Assembly (NCBI GenBank): GCA_022560025.1
Contig: JAFISE010000155.1
Location: 1 to 64,000 of the forward strand
DNA from: Stagonosporopsis chrysanthemi
Lineage: Eukaryota; Ascomycota; Dothideomycetes; Pleosporales; Didymellaceae
Direction: 5' to 3'
Length of the DNA stretch: 64,000 nucleotides
The position numbers and the translations under genes were made by a program. Within the stretch, counting starts at the first letter, position 1. Each line of letters begins with the position of its first letter. Shown here piece by piece: positions 1-10,526 of this stretch. A model generated the notes under the pieces. It worked only from the letters and a program-made list of their open reading frames with translations. It was not told where the DNA came from and did no database searches.

Positions 1-104
<104 letters not shown>

Positions 105-272
105 ACAACCACTCTCTTGACAACTGGATCCACGCATCGGTTCGTGTGCGCGCAATCTTTCCTGGAAGTCCAACATCCTGATTTCCGCCACTTCCTTGCC
201 TTAAAAAAAAACACCGACGAGCAACATCAACACCCCCCTTCCCCTTCCCCTTCCATCCCGCCCTACTCTGAA

Positions 273-1760
273 TCAAAACTTGACCAACTTCCACCCCACA
301 TGCATCGCCCTACTCCACACAAACAGCCCAGAAGAAATGACGTAGCAGATGATCGTCCAAATGACCACGCCCCAGTACGCTCCCCCAGCCGTCTGCCCCA
401 GAATACTTCCCGCAATGGGGATGCCCGTCAGCGTGCTGAACGACACTACCGTGTAGCAGGTGGCGTAGTAGCGCCCGTACTGGCTGGTATCGCACAGCTG
501 GCCGACACACACGGGCGTGAGCGAGATATTGGAGCCGGACGCAAAGCCGAAGATGACGGCGTACACAATGGCCAGCGCCTTGATGGTGGGCGCCGTGTGC
601 GGCGTCGCGGGCGTGAGCAGCGAAGCGGGCAGCCAGAACGTCAGCGATGTTGCGCCGCACACGGCAAGCGCGCCAATCATGCAGTTGAAGCGCCCGAGCT
701 TGTCGGCCAGCAGACCCGGCACCCAGCGCCCGAGGCACGAGCCCGCGTTGAAGATGGCGATGAGCTGGTACGAGAAGGCTTGGCTCATTGCGCCGCTGGA
801 CGAGGCGAAGGTCGTCAGGTACGTGATGGGGACGAACAGCGCCCATTCCATCAGGAAGATGGCAATGGTGAGCAGCAGGTACGATTTGTCGCGGAAGATG
901 CGGAAGTCGGGGAGCACCGACTGGCCTGGCTTGGGGGGCAGGCGGGATTTGATCAGCAGGCAGGCGACGATGCAGCAGAAGACGTCGATGAAGGCGATGA
1001 TGCGCGTCGCCCACGCGAAGCCGACTTTGGGGAGCAGCTGCTGCAGCGCCAGTGGGAAAATGACGCCGCCCAGGGAGCCGCCGGCGGCTGCGATTCCGGT
1101 TGCATTGCCGCGCTTGACGAGGAAGAAGTGGCTTGCCGCTGCGAAGGCGGGCGTGAAGATCAGGCTGGTGCCCAGGCCGCCCAGCACTCCGAAAACCAGC
1201 ATGAACTGATAGTACTCCGTACAGAGCCCCAAAAGGAACATGGACAGACACAGCAGGATGCTTCCTGCGAGCACCAGGAGACGCGGGCCGTGGGCATCAA
1301 AGATGGGGCCGATTTGCAGGCCGCAGAAGAAGGCGAGGAAGATGTACACGGAGAAGATCCAGGAGATGGAGCTCTCGCTGTAGCCGAGCAGCTGATGCTC
1401 AGCGAGGTAGCTGTGGTACACACCGACCGAGTTCATCATGCCCAACGCGGCAAGCAGGCCCATGAAGGATCCGAAGATGCAAAGCCAGGCTTCCCAGCCA
1501 CCCTCAGGATAGGTGATTTCATCCTGCGAGGTTACTGATGGGTTCTCTTCATCGAGAGAGCCGCCGGAATGTCCTTCATGCTGCTTCGATTTCTCCCGTG
1601 CCGGGGCATCGACAGAGCGAGTTCGGGCACTGCGGCATCGTGAGAGAGTGTCGGCAGGGGGGATAGTGAATTCAGCGGCGGGGTAAGAATTGACGGGTTC
1701 GAGTTGGTGGTGGTCGTCTAAGATGAGTCCTGGCGTGCTGCCTTTGGGTTCTCCGCTCAT
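273..1760 (-). CDS. MFS transporter, fungal monocarboxylate-transporter type
   Basis: Intronless gene for 495 residues, starting at an ATG (codon 1758-1760). The first ~85 residues are polar and probably cytosolic. The PEGGWEAW block then leads into about 12 hydrophobic segments, with a longer polar loop (KSRLPPKPGQ) in the middle, the usual layout of SLC16-like fungal major facilitator proteins such as Mch family members. GGLGTSLIFTPAF and AAAGGSLGGVIFP are typical of this group. It is a likely plasma or organelle membrane carrier for monocarboxylates or a related small acid; the substrate cannot be read from sequence. It lies 14 kb from the polyketide genes with housekeeping-like genes between, so it is not called as the cluster exporter. 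The GC-rich opposite strand gives a long false open frame. Confidence 0.9.
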   Translation of the reverse strand: MSGEPKGSTPGLILDDHHQLEPVNSYPAAEFTIPPADTLSRCRSARTRSVDAPAREKSKQHEGHSGGSLDEENPSVTSQDEITYPEGGWEAWLCIFGSFMGLLAALGMMNSVGVYHSYLAEHQLLGYSESSISWIFSVYIFLAFFCGLQIGPIFDAHGPRLLVLAGSILLCLSMFLLGLCTEYYQFMLVFGVLGGLGTSLIFTPAFAAASHFFLVKRGNATGIAAAGGSLGGVIFPLALQQLLPKVGFAWATRIIAFIDVFCCIVACLLIKSRLPPKPGQSVLPDFRIFRDKSYLLLTIAIFLMEWALFVPITYLTTFASSSGAMSQAFSYQLIAIFNAGSCLGRWVPGLLADKLGRFNCMIGALAVCGATSLTFWLPASLLTPATPHTAPTIKALAIVYAVIFGFASGSNISLTPVCVGQLCDTSQYGRYYATCYTVVSFSTLTGIPIAGSILGQTAGGAYWGVVIWTIICYVISSGLFVWSRAMHVGWKLVKF

Positions 1761-1761
1761 T

Positions 1762-2512
1762 CAGGATGCTTGAGTGTAATTGCAAGAGCAAAAGTTGACG
1801 TGTGCTAGATCGCGTCAAGATGGGGGTGGTCGATATCGATATTGATGACGATTGTTGTGAGGTTGTTGCAATCAGCTCTCCAGCTTATAACCTTGGACGT
1901 CCTCCCCAAGAGGAATGGTATTCCAATAAGTGCAATCCCCGAGAGGTTTGGTATCCCAATGACTGTTGTCCCCGAGAGGTCTGGTACACCTACGCTGTAG
2001 TCCCCGAGAGGAATGGAGTTGCAGGACTTTGAAGAAGAGGAGGGGGCGTGGGCTAAATATGACCAATGCTTTCAGCCGTGCCGCTAGAGGTTCCCGCCAG
2101 AAGGAACCCGCATTCGACTGCCTAGCCCGCAGAAGTGTGTACGGTGTGCAGAGATTTGACCACCAAAAGGTCTTTCCCCACAGATACGAAAGGGCGCAGA
2201 CTCGCGGGGTTTGCCCTCTTTGGGCGCCTCAAGCGTCGGGAAAATGTGAAAATGCGGTATCGGCCGCTACCGAGCAGCTTTTCTCTCGACGACATCCTTT
2301 CCGATGCGCGCTGTGATTGGTGGGTGTAGCCGAACACCAAGACGTCGTTACATAAACTGAAAGCGAAGTCCGAGTACACTCTCGGGGTCGATGGTGCAAT
2401 ATGCTGTGGGAAATTGTAAGTCGCTGATACGAATTCTCGTGCGCTGTATTTCGTGTTCGGAGTTGCAGATGCAGAGGTGCATCATGATCGTCATGCATGA
2501 TGTCAACGGTCG
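1762..2512. other. Intergenic; MFS promoter side with a degenerate 33-bp tandem repeat
   Basis: This gap separates the start of the MFS gene (minus strand) from the 3' end of the next minus-strand gene. The only structure seen is the four-unit CCCC(G/A)AGAGG repeat listed separately. The remaining open frames are short and lack protein-like composition. Confidence 0.6.
1904..2025 (+). repeat. Four-unit degenerate tandem repeat, period 33/33/32 bp
   Basis: Units begin at 1904, 1937, 1970 and 2002. Each opens with CCCC(G/A)AGAGG followed by a GGTAT/GGTAC-like block. It lies about 150-270 bp upstream of the MFS start codon. A small open frame (ATG at 1820, ending 2032) crosses it and reads as an 11-residue PREVWY-type repeat, but there is no independent sign of translation. 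Confidence 0.8.
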
Positions 2513-3481
2513 TCAACAAAGCTCATTGTGCTGCGGGTGTAAGATGTATCCGAATTTCCTTCGGAGTTTCGAGTCGTCGTCTTCTGAGAGCCGCTTTGCG
2601 GGATTGCCAACTATTTTGAGGATTGCAGTCGCGTCCTGTTCTGCCCAAACATGATTGATGAGGATTTCGGCGGCATAGACGGTCACCGCTTGGTCTGATA
2701 CTCCGGCAAATATGGTGTACCAGAGAAGCGCCAGCGGAATAGATGGAGAATGCTGGCCAGAGACAGTGCTGAAGACAGAGTCCTGGCGCGAAGAGGTGTT
2801 ACCACGCTTCGTGCCCGGCATTGCAGGCATTTGGCTAACGCGAGAGGCAGGAAGCTTGAGCGGATTCGAGACGCTGTATTCTGCAACGCCAATTAGAGAC
2901 ACTCCATGACAATCACATGCAGACTAACGGAGGACGTCAAGTACCAGCGCCGTCTCATTGACAGGCGATGAGCCAGCTTTGAAGATGTCGTGGCTGGGAT
3001 TCGATGCGCAGTGCTGTGTTGCCATGTGCAGTATGAGCCAGGCACCCCGGAACAGCCATCGCTCGCTGAGTGGCAGATCGCGCTGTCTGGAGGCGTAGAG
3101 GTCCTCTAACTTTGTGCTGAGGAGACTGTACAGTGTTGTAGGATCATTGAGACCCGTGTCGGTCGTCTCTGTGGGTACGCTCGCGTTGCTGTCAGTGGTG
3201 GTGGATGGGAAGGAATAGACAGGGCTTGTTGGTGCAGAGTCTGTGAGCGCAGAGCTTATGGGGGTATATCGCGTGGACGAGTCTGAAGGCCCGATGCTGG
3301 GCATGTGTTCAGTGTCGAGCAGAGACGCGTCTTCGACTTGGTCATGGGCAGCGGCGACAGGAGGGTCGCCCGAGCGAGAGAAGATGTTCCGAACTTTGTT
3401 GGTGCAGTCGGCAGCAATACCCTTGAGGTCGCGGCAGATGAGCTTGGATGTCCAGCGGACACTGTATGGGGCGGGCACCAT
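2513..3481 (-). CDS. Uncharacterised fungal protein, 306 residues
   Basis: Two-exon model: 2929-3481 and 2513-2880, with a 48-bp intron at 2881-2928 (GTTAGT donor, TCTAAT branch-like site, CAG acceptor). The splice removes an in-frame stop and joins LVLDVL to QYSVSN in one frame. The start is the first ATG of the frame (residues MVPAPYSVRW); the open frame further upstream has no ATG. Residues ~60-120 are Ser/Thr/Pro-rich and probably disordered. Residues ~135-180 (SLLSTKLEDLYASRQRD and after) and the C-terminal third look folded and helical. No catalytic motif, signal peptide or clear membrane segment is recognised, and the family is unknown to me. The intron and the protein-like composition of both exons support a real gene. 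Confidence 0.6.
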
Positions 3482-4984
3482 CGTGATGTCGATTGTGCGA
3501 GCGAGGAAGTTGGGAATGACTGTGTGCAATGAGCAATAGCTTGCGACACTGCGATTGTACGTTTTCGAGACGTGTTGTAGAGATATGCTGTGAAGACGTG
3601 TAGTGGAGATGTGTTGTAAGGTATTGGCGAGAGCTGAATAAGACAATACAAACGACGGATTGGTGCACTGAAATGGGTCTAGACGACCTCCCCTTCACCT
3701 CACTTCACTTCACACCCCCTACTCATTGTTGTACCTTGACCAATCAATCCAAACGAACCCGTCAAGCAGAGCCGCAACGCACTAATTCACCACGCACCCT
3801 ACAGCTTCCACCTCTTCGGCACCCCAATCTCCAACACCGCGCCCCCACACCACCCTCACATCCTCCACATGCTCACCCTCTCCACCCTCCCCTCCACAGC
3901 AAACAAACAAACACCGCCTCCCCATCCCCACCGCACCCGCACCCTCGATCCTCGCACCGACCTCACACGGACCAACCCTGTACCCCCTTACTCTCTCTTT
4001 CTTTCTTGCCTCGACTTCCGCCCGTTCGGGGCAGTGAGGGGGAGCTGTACATGCACCAGACTAAGCGGCGAGTAGCGCGAGACGCGGATGGTGAGGTTGC
4101 GGGGTGGCGAGAGCGGAACGAGAAGGAGAAGCGCGCGAGGTACTTGGGGATATGTTCCAGCTCAGGCGGCTGTTGTAGGTGGTGGTGGTGGTAGTAGTGC
4201 TACTTTGGGAGATGTAGATGCGGGGAAATAAATAGTAGGATAATGAGATAGTCAGGATTTCGCTCAGACAATCAGAAAAGGGCCAACGGTGTTTGAAACA
4301 AACAGGAAACAAAAAGATCAATGTCTGATAAACTACCCATTCCCCAAACCCCACGCGCAGAATCTCGCTCTCATGGGTTTCTCTCTGCCTGTATCTCATC
4401 TCATCGTTGGTTGACATGTTCTACCCCCCCACCCCCCCCCTGTCTGGAAGAGCAAGATACATTATATCACACACATTTTCATTTCCTTCCCGGGCGCGAT
4501 TCTTGGAGGGGAGACGTAGTTGAGACAACAATCCGCGCGACTCACGATACTCACGCGCACGACTTCGGGACCACCCCCCCCCCCCTCTCCCCTTCCATGG
4601 TACAGTGTATTGTCGCTGCAGGACCAATGTCAAGGTATTTTCCAGTCAGTACCAGGCGAGGGAACAAGGTCCAATCAACCAAGGCAGCTCGGCACAGGAC
4701 CTCGGAGCACCAGCCTTGCTCTGCTTGCCCTGGACTAGAACAAGAGAGATCCTAGTCATGTTGTGTGTGTATATATATATATGGGTAGGTAAAAGGGGGG
4801 TGAGTAAAAGGGCGAGTAAGCGACGTCGAAGTGATACCGGCAGCGTCGGGGTGAGAGTGATGGAGGCGGCACAGTGCGACAAAACAGATATCCACGGCTC
4901 TGCTTGCGTCGGGAGCTGGAGGGTGGGGGGTGGGATGGGTGATGGAATGCAATACAATACCTAATGGAGTACAGTAGAATGAAT

Positions 4985-5169
4985 ACCTAATGCAATTCCT
5001 ACAGTCTCTGGCCACGTCGGGTCGAACAGCCCGGTCCCTTTATTCAGCTACCAGAGACGAGATCCAACCATTCAGTGTGAGGAAGAGGTCCGACTTGTTA
5101 CAGGTTATTGGCACCCTAGAGGTGTACGAGCCGACGTGGCCAGCCCCTCTAATACAACACCTAATGCAA
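4985..5169. repeat. Short inverted-repeat element framed by direct repeats (MITE-like)
   Basis: CTGGCCACGTCGG at 5008-5020 is matched by its exact reverse complement at 5131-5143, 110 bp apart. Outside these arms the 11-mer ACCTAATGCAA occurs directly repeated at 4985-4995 and 5159-5169. No transposase is encoded. The direct repeats sit 12-15 bp outside the inverted arms, so this is not a textbook target-site duplication. Confidence 0.45.
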
Positions 5170-5265
5170 CCCAACGCGCAGCGAACTGTGTGCGCATGCG
5201 GCTCGGCGGGTGCGGATGCGGCTCAACGGACTATTGGGACTGGCCTGGACGGGCGAACAGACGGA

Positions 5266-5318
5266 CGCCACGCCACGCCACGCCACGGCACAAGGCGGAT
5301 GCGGATGCGGATGCGGAT
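5266..5318 (+). repeat. Short tandem repeats (CGCCA)4 and (GCGGAT)4
   Basis: Four CGCCA units lie at 5266-5285 and four GCGGAT units at 5295-5318, in a G-rich stretch of simple sequence. Confidence 0.9.
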
Positions 5319-5467
5319 GCGATGGTACGGCGGGCAATTCCGGGGCTGCAGAATCGGGTGGATGGGGAGCGTGGCGAGGAGCTTGGTGCGGTGCGATGGT
5401 ATGCTGCGCAAAAGGGTGTTCTGTTGGGGGGATTTGGCACAAAGCAAAAGGGGATGTGGAGAAGGAC

Positions 5468-5499
5468 GGTGGTGGTGGTGGTGGTGGTGGTGGTGGTGG
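5468..5499 (+). repeat. (GGT)n microsatellite
   Basis: About ten consecutive GGT trinucleotides, followed by TGTGGG-type sequence. It is not inside a supported gene. Confidence 0.95.
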
Positions 5500-5743
5500 G
5501 TGTGGGTGTGGCTTGGTTGGGAGCAGAATTAGACTGTGTGGATGGCTGGAAGGGGCAAGAGCCGAGGGAGCATGTGCGAAGGGCTTTTGAGCCAGCTTGT
5601 TAGGTGTGATGGTTAGTTTGGGGCCAGCGCGATGTTACGTGGGAGATGTTGGGTGGTGTGGCTTGGCTGCGCCTGCGCATGCACATGCACATATCGTATG
5701 TTGGTTGTTGTGTGTGCGGGTTCAGTCTCGGTGTGTTGAGAGA

Positions 5744-5761
5744 GTGTGTGTGTGTGTGTGT
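5744..5761 (+). repeat. (GT)n microsatellite
   Basis: Nine consecutive GT dinucleotides in the same low-complexity region. Confidence 0.9.
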
Positions 5762-7693
5762 TGTTGGAAGGTTTGGAAGTGTGGACGTGCAAACAGGACA
5801 TGAGCCTCAGGCATCCAATCAGCGGTCGACGCAGCGCGCCTCCGGCCGACATGTTCGCCGGCGACTCAGCGGCGCCCCAAATATCCCAACCCAACACAGT
5901 TCATGGAGGTTCCCGAAACCACATACCGAAATACGCACTTGGCGCTTCGTTGGGCGGAGCCGTGTGTCCGTATTCGTGACAGTGTAGTGCAAGGCAGACA
6001 GGCACGGCAAGTGCATACACACCGCTTGTGATCTTCTGTGCATGCTTCGATGTGGCCCTACAGAAGCCTTGGAAGCCGCCAAGCGGCATTCAACCGGTCG
6101 AACCCGTCCCGGCAAGACGCTTGTGCTGCACGGCATACGTGCTTGGCTTCCAGATTGGAGGAAAGCGTACGAGGTCAGAGTAGGCTACGAGATGACCGAG
6201 CCCACCCGAGACTTCTGCGGCCCCCTGCTGCCCGCAGCGCGACGACCCACGGGTCGGAGCCAAGGATGCGGCTCTGCCAACACCCCCTCCACCAACCTCG
6301 GACGGGCACGCTTTGGGGAACGAAACCTACCTAGGCATCACGAGCGCGCCAAGCGAACGGTAGTTGGAGGGGTCAAGCTGTCTCCGTGAAGCACCCAACC
6401 GTGCGCTCGGGCGAACACGGCCACAACGCGCCGCGCTGGTGTTGCCTACCCCGGTTTCGATGTGGTAAAAGAAGCACTTGAGTGGGTGCGGTTGGGGCTG
6501 CAAGGGGCACGCGACTGCAAACCGTGCTCCAGCCCGCTGCACGACACATGCAGCAGGAGACGCGGCTCACGGTGGCACAAGCTCAGAAGCATGCCCCCTG
6601 CGTCTGGTGGGTGCGGGTCCAACACGTGGGCTCCGTGCTGGACAGACCCTGACAAGAGTCAGATGAGGCGCAACGTGGCGAAGTGCGAGGGACGATGGGT
6701 TCCGGAATCGTGGTTGATGTGCAGGAGGGATCGAAGCATTGCGGTTGGTGGTTGGGGAATGCAGACAGGTGTGGGCTTCGCCATGGAGGGCTCGACGTCC
6801 GAGCTGCCAAGGCAATGCTAGGATGGGAGATTGTCAGAGAGACGCATGGACTATCGCAGCAGCAGCATAACCGACCAGATATGATTCACTGTTGCACGTA
6901 GGTCATGTGCTGTCCTTTGGGAAATGAACGTCTCGGACACTCTCCAAGTCGATCCATGAAACAGTCGCACCTATTGAGGTCCTTCCTGCTTCGGTAGTGG
7001 CACTGCAGGTCAAGATTGAAGATCGCCTCCGCGCTAGGAAGGAGACTTGGGTGAGGCCGTGCCGCGGTGGGTGATGTGTTATGCAAGGCGGACAATTGAT
7101 GATACGTGGAGAGTTGTATTAGGAAGTCGGCCGTCTCCTGAGACAGGAAGCAACGGGTAGACTTGGACATCTAAAGACTATCTTGCCGAGGCAAAGAGAA
7201 ACAGCAATATCTCGCGGGGGCAGCTTTCGGGCCTAACCCCATTTCAAAACTTTTGTTGTAGAATCCATTGAACGCCTTGAACCTGGTCTAGTGATTGCCC
7301 AAGTTCAGTGAAACCCAGAACGGTGGGATATACCGCAAAAACAGAGAGAGAGCCGACAAAACACCATTCTAATGCACATCAAGTCGTTAAACCAACAGAA
7401 GGGTGGTGTAAGGAGATGAAGCTCGAGACAGGCGTGCTGTCGTCGAAAGGGAGGTATACAGAACGTGATGACGTATCCAAAGAATCCAGGCTACAGTTGC
7501 GTATGCATAAAGGCGAGGCTGCAGACCGCTCGTAGCGTGTGTATGTCGGGGAGCGCTACTGCCCGGCGACGTAAATGACAAATCTATGCGTGAAAGGCGC
7601 TTCATGCGTCGCAATCGGGTATTAGGAAGGGAAAGTGCAGAGCGTATGCACGGAAGAACAGGCAAGGCGGAAGACCAAGGAAGCGCACGCGCT

Positions 7694-9575
7694 TCAGAAC
7701 ATGGAGGGGTCGATGCCGCCCATGCCAGCTCCTGCAACGTTGGCGTTTTGCAGGTTCTGGAGACTCTGCATGTTGGGGGCCAGTCCAAGCTTCTGCAACG
7801 CCAGCTCCGGGTTGCAGTGAGGAGCGTGCGATCGGTGGTATTTGAGACCGTTGAGGTTCTTGTATCGCTTGCCACACACTTCGCAGCGGTAGGGCTTCTC
7901 CTTCTCCATGCCCACGGTGCCGGGGTAGGGGATGGAAGTGAGAGGGTCGACGATGGAGAATGTGCCATCGTCGTTCTCCTTGAGCTGCTGGTTCTGGTGG
8001 CCGTGCTGCTTGTGGTACTTGAGGCCGTTCTGGTTCTTGTACGCCTTCTCGCAACCAATGACTGGGCACCTGAAAGGCTTGACTTCCTCAGGGAAGGGGA
8101 ACTGCGGTATGCTTGCACCGTTGAGCATCTGCTGCTCGCGGATGCGTCGTGCGAGCTCGCTCTGGTCGTTGCCGCCAAGCTGGTAGTTTTTGAGTGCTGC
8201 TTGTAGCTGGGCCTGGTTGAGACCACCGCCCTGCTTGCTGAACAGCCGCTTGCCGGGCTGATCGATTGTGCCGTTGTTGTCGAAGGCGGGCATGCCGAAG
8301 TTGCCGTTGCCAAAGTTCATGTTCATGCCGTTCATACCGTTCATGCCGTTCATGCCCATGTCCATGCCCATCATAGGGTTGAATGTGTTGAAGTCCATGT
8401 CGAGCTCCGCTGGCGTGCCAGGGTGCGACGACTCGGGCGATGTGAGGTTGTGGTTTTGCATGGGCACAGTCCCGAGGGTGGGCGTGTTTACCGAGGAGAC
8501 GGTGGGGTTGTTGTTGAAGTTGAACTGCTGTGACGCTGACGGGGTCGAGGGTGTTGACGTCCTCAGCCCCTGGTGGTTCTGCATGTTGTTGGCGAGGTTG
8601 ACGTTGAGCTGTGGCAGCTGGCCTTGTTGCTGGCCAAACTGGGGCTGCTGGACAGGGAACTGCTGTGGGGCCTCCTCAATAGGAGCGAGATTGTCAAAGC
8701 CGTCCATGTCCATCTCCATGTCGTCCAATGAGTCCATGTCTTGGACGGTGGAGAGGTTGGAGCGGCTCATGGAGTTGAGGCGCTGACGTTGGCCGCCCAT
8801 GGAGCCGGAGCGTGGGTGGAAGCCCATCTGCGTGTTCATGGCAGGCTCGCCCTGGGTCTGGCCAGGGGCGATGGAAGGTGCAGGAGCGCCCGACGCTTGT
8901 GGCAGACCGTTCTGGGCGGGCTGTGGGTTGCGGGCAGCAGGAGCGTTTGCGTGGGTCTCCTCGAAGTGCTGGAGCAGGTCGTGCAGCGAGGCCAGTGTGA
9001 GACCGCAGCAGGTGAAGTCTTTCATGAAGGCTGCCTCCATCTTGGGCAGGTAGGAGGACGAGTGGAAGGACGGCGACTGGCCCATGTTCATGGGGGCGGG
9101 CGAGGTGCCGGCCATCATAATGCTGTGGCACGGATGGTTAGCAGGGTGACTGACAAATTTTTGTGGGGCGCTCGGATGCCAAGGTCGCGGCGCGGCGTGG
9201 TGGTGGTACTTACTCATCGCGGATCCACGAACCGACCGAAACGCCGCCCCAGCTCATGCCACCGTTGAAGCTGCCCATGTTGGTGCTCTCACGGCGCCCG
9301 CGATCCCGCATGGAGATGGGGCGGGCACCGCTGCCGTAGAAGGAGGTGCCAAGCAGGTTGCTGATGGAGCCGTGGCGGTCGGACATGCTGGGGCGGCCGT
9401 CGCGGAACTGGAAGGCATTGCCGTTGGGGTCGAGCTGGCCGGGCGTCTGGCTGAAGTCGCGGTTGGCCTCGGCCTCGCGCAGAGCCGAGGTGAGGTTGGA
9501 GGTCTGGTTCTGCGGGGAGTGGGAGCCATAGCGCGGGGGCGTCTGGATGTCGATGGGGGTGGCGGTCTGGGCCAT
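7694..9575 (-). CDS. Sfp1-like C2H2 zinc-finger transcription factor
   Basis: Model: exons 9214-9575 and 7694-9122, with a 91-bp intron at 9123-9213 (GTAAGT donor, GCTAAC branch, CAG acceptor) joining SWIRDD to IMMAGTS; 596 residues. After the junction comes a half-finger (FTCCGLTLASLHDLLQHFEE) typical of Sfp1-type proteins. The middle is low complexity, rich in Q, N and M, with GMNGMN repeats. Two C-terminal C2H2 fingers follow, starting FRCPVIGCEKAYKNQNGLKYH and YRCEVCGKRYKNLNGLKYH. Sfp1 regulators link nutrient status to ribosome-biogenesis genes in yeast; nuclear localisation and a similar role are inferred. The start is the only ATG of exon 1 (9575). The frame stays open without a stop for about 165 more codons upstream, so a longer N-terminus is possible. 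Confidence 0.88.
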
Positions 9576-10436
9576 GGCGGGCAGAGAGGTGGTGTGCTGC
9601 GGCGGCGGGCTGGCGGGGAACAGGGGAAAGCTGCAGTCGCCCGAGTCCTCGAAGAGCAGGTCGAATTCGGGCTCGCGGCTGGGCACCAGCTCGTGCGGCT
9701 TGCGCTGCCAGGCGTAGGACAGCGGGGGGGAGCCGTGGGCAGGACGGGCGAAATGCGGCGAGAGCGAGTGCTGGGTGGGAGTGGTGACGGGAGTGCTCGC
9801 AGCGGTGGATTCGCGCGGCGAGTGGGAGAGGGGCGGCGGCGAGGTCTCGTGGGAATCCAGCTTCACGGTGAGGCGGGGGACGGCGGGCAGGCAGGTTATG
9901 TACTGCTGGGCTTCAGGCGGGCTCAGGCGGGGGACGGCGGGCTCGGGCGGGCGGGCTGCAACCGTGGGCGCCAGATGACTGTGCAGGCGGGCGCGGCGCG
10001 GCGGGGCAGCGTGCGCGAACAACGGCAGTGGTGGGCGGTGGTGAGGCTCAGCACAGGCGAAGCTCAGCACAGTAGTGTCCTAGGAGTGCAGGCCAGTAGC
10101 AGTGTACACAGTAGCAGTGCACAGTATGCGCGGCGGGCTCGCGGGGCGGCGGCGGACTATATGGCCGCGCGGGCGCTCTAGCACTGCAATTGAGTTGCGG
10201 TGACGACGGTCGCGGGTCGCGTTATTGGGCCTGGGGCCTGCGGCCTGCGGGCGTGCTTCGCTACGGCGCTGGGCGGCGGCCTCGCGAATCCTGGTGCGTT
10301 TGGCTGCTGGGGGCGCGATGGGGGCGCGCTGGCCAATGGCGCGTGTGCACTAGGCCTGGCTCTTGCGTGGGCGGGCGTGGGCGTGCAACTCTGACGACGG
10401 CGATCAACGGCGCGCTGTGCTGCGCGCTATGTACTG

Positions 10437-10526
10437 TGCTGGAGTGCTGTAGTGCTGTAGTGCTGTAGTGCTGAGTGCTGAGTGCTGAGTGCCGAGTGTT
10501 GAGTGCCGAGTGCTGCAGTGCTGTAG
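10437..10526 (+). repeat. Tandem GTGCTGTA / GTGCTGAG minisatellite
   Basis: About a dozen 7-8 bp units of the form GTGCTGTA, GTGCTGAG and GTGCCGAG run head to tail. The unit drifts in sequence along the array. It is noncoding as far as can be seen. Confidence 0.8.

Larger units (their letters stand above)
3482..7693. other. 4.2-kb gene-poor, low-complexity region
   Basis: No convincing gene is seen. The region runs from C/A-rich sequence (about 3680-4000) through poly-C tracts (4424-4440 and 4574-4585) to G-rich simple repeats at 5266-5761. A minus-strand frame at 6886-7170 (94 residues, ATG start) has passable composition but no recognisable domain, so it is not called. The rest may be leader or trailer sequence of the flanking genes. 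Confidence 0.55.

Noticed and set aside
117..1538. 473-codon open frame on the plus strand
   Set aside because: It is the complement of the MFS transporter, which has clear transmembrane structure and family motifs; this frame has none.
273..1760. MFS transporter as the exporter of the polyketide cluster
   Set aside because: It is 14 kb from the PKS with a zinc-finger regulator and other genes between, and is of the monocarboxylate type rather than the drug-exporter types usual in such clusters.
1904..2025. CRISPR-like array
   Set aside because: The units are contiguous degenerate tandem repeats without unique spacers, and the genome is eukaryotic.
7387..8313. 308-codon minus-strand frame, Ser/Thr/Arg-rich
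   Set aside because: Shadow frame of the Sfp1-like zinc-finger gene on the same strand but out of frame; low complexity only.
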